In this document: positions 63,944 to 64,000 of the stretch, piece after piece
Numbering within the stretch: position 1 is the stretch's first letter
How the letters are laid out: the number at the start of each line of letters is the position of its first letter
Assembly (NCBI GenBank): GCA_013002305.1
Contig: JABDKG010000087.1
Span: 124,001 to 188,000, forward strand
Length of the DNA: 64,000 nt
DNA from: Hellea sp.
GTDB lineage: Bacteria > Pseudomonadota > Alphaproteobacteria > Caulobacterales > Maricaulaceae
Reading direction: 5' to 3'
Translations under genes and position numbers: made by a program
Notes under the pieces: model-generated
Told to the model about the DNA's origin: nothing
The model's database searches: none
The model's input: the letters and a program-made list of their open reading frames with translations, nothing else

Positions 63944-64000
63944 ATGTTTCGTTTTTACATATTCATTGGGGCTTTACTGGCAATGCCCTCGCTGAGCACG
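63944..64000 (+). CDS. start of a secreted protein (cut by window edge)
   Basis: The ATG at 63944, 18 nt after the rlmH stop, opens MFRFYIFIGALLAMPSLST, a likely signal peptide; 19 codons are visible. In relatives the gene after rlmH is often an EnvC-type murein hydrolase activator, but nothing here can confirm that. Confidence 0.5.
   Translation, partial: MFRFYIFIGALLAMPSLST

Overview
The window comes from an alphaproteobacterium, most likely a Caulobacterales/Hyphomonadales-type marine bacterium. The pointers are: the gene order relA/spoT-pyrE-pdxJ-acpS-lepB-rnc-era-recO; the assimilatory sulfur block cysG-DUF2849-cysI-(DUF934)cysH; the block rplU-rpmA-GNAT-obgE-proB-proA-nadD-rsfS-rlmH; and a perfect CtrA-type box (TTAA-N7-TTAA) upstream of one gene. 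Base composition is moderate, there are no insertion sequences, integrases, tRNAs, rRNAs or CRISPR arrays that I can see, and nearly all genes are compact and chromosomal in character.

Layout. 1-5.3 kb (minus): rpmF (cut by the window edge), arfB ribosome rescue, an M16 lipoprotein protease, and an M48 protease with its LemA partner. 5.3-7.6 kb (minus): parC. 7.7-8.0 kb (plus): a small unknown gene. 8.0-15.1 kb (minus): the stringent-response/ribosome-maturation operon from relA/spoT to recO, with mostly 1-16 nt overlaps. 15.2-19.7 kb (minus): sulfite/sulfate assimilation, with an XRE-cupin regulator divergent from cysG across a 16-bp perfect palindrome. 20.5-27.9 kb: an autotransporter, parE, a NUDIX hydrolase and zapE. 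28.1-36.5 kb: accessory metabolism (a mechanosensitive-type channel, ArsC, acyltransferase, carboxylesterase, nitrilase, SDR), including a gene-free 0.6 kb stretch holding two tandem copies of what looks like a small structured RNA gene. 35.5-41.9 kb: an unrecognised very large membrane protein with a small downstream partner, divergent from an ECF sigma/DUF6768 pair. 42.0-48.9 kb (minus): a lone sdhB, a second M16 lipoprotein protease and putA. 49.1-57.4 kb (plus): a HAD phosphatase and a giant repeat gene. 57.6-64 kb (plus): ribosomal proteins L21/L27, obgE, proline biosynthesis, nadD, rsfS, rlmH and the first codons of a secreted protein.

The most striking object is the 2500-residue secreted protein at 49884-57386. 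It has 44 perfectly phased 23-residue units that are strongly acidic, a short cysteine-containing linker, then 45 more 23-residue units on the same P-A-x-x-x-T framework that are strongly basic, and finally a peptidoglycan-binding domain. It reads as a hugely expanded member of a much shorter envelope protein family, preceded by a CtrA-type box. The second is the tandem intergenic element at 33970-34516: each copy has a perfect DnaA box, a TTGACY-N17 promoter, a hairpin with compensatory base changes between copies, and the same GC-rich 3' stem. The third is the roughly 1430-residue membrane protein at 36512-40813, with a signal-peptide-like segment buried after its membrane domain. All three would repay targeted study.
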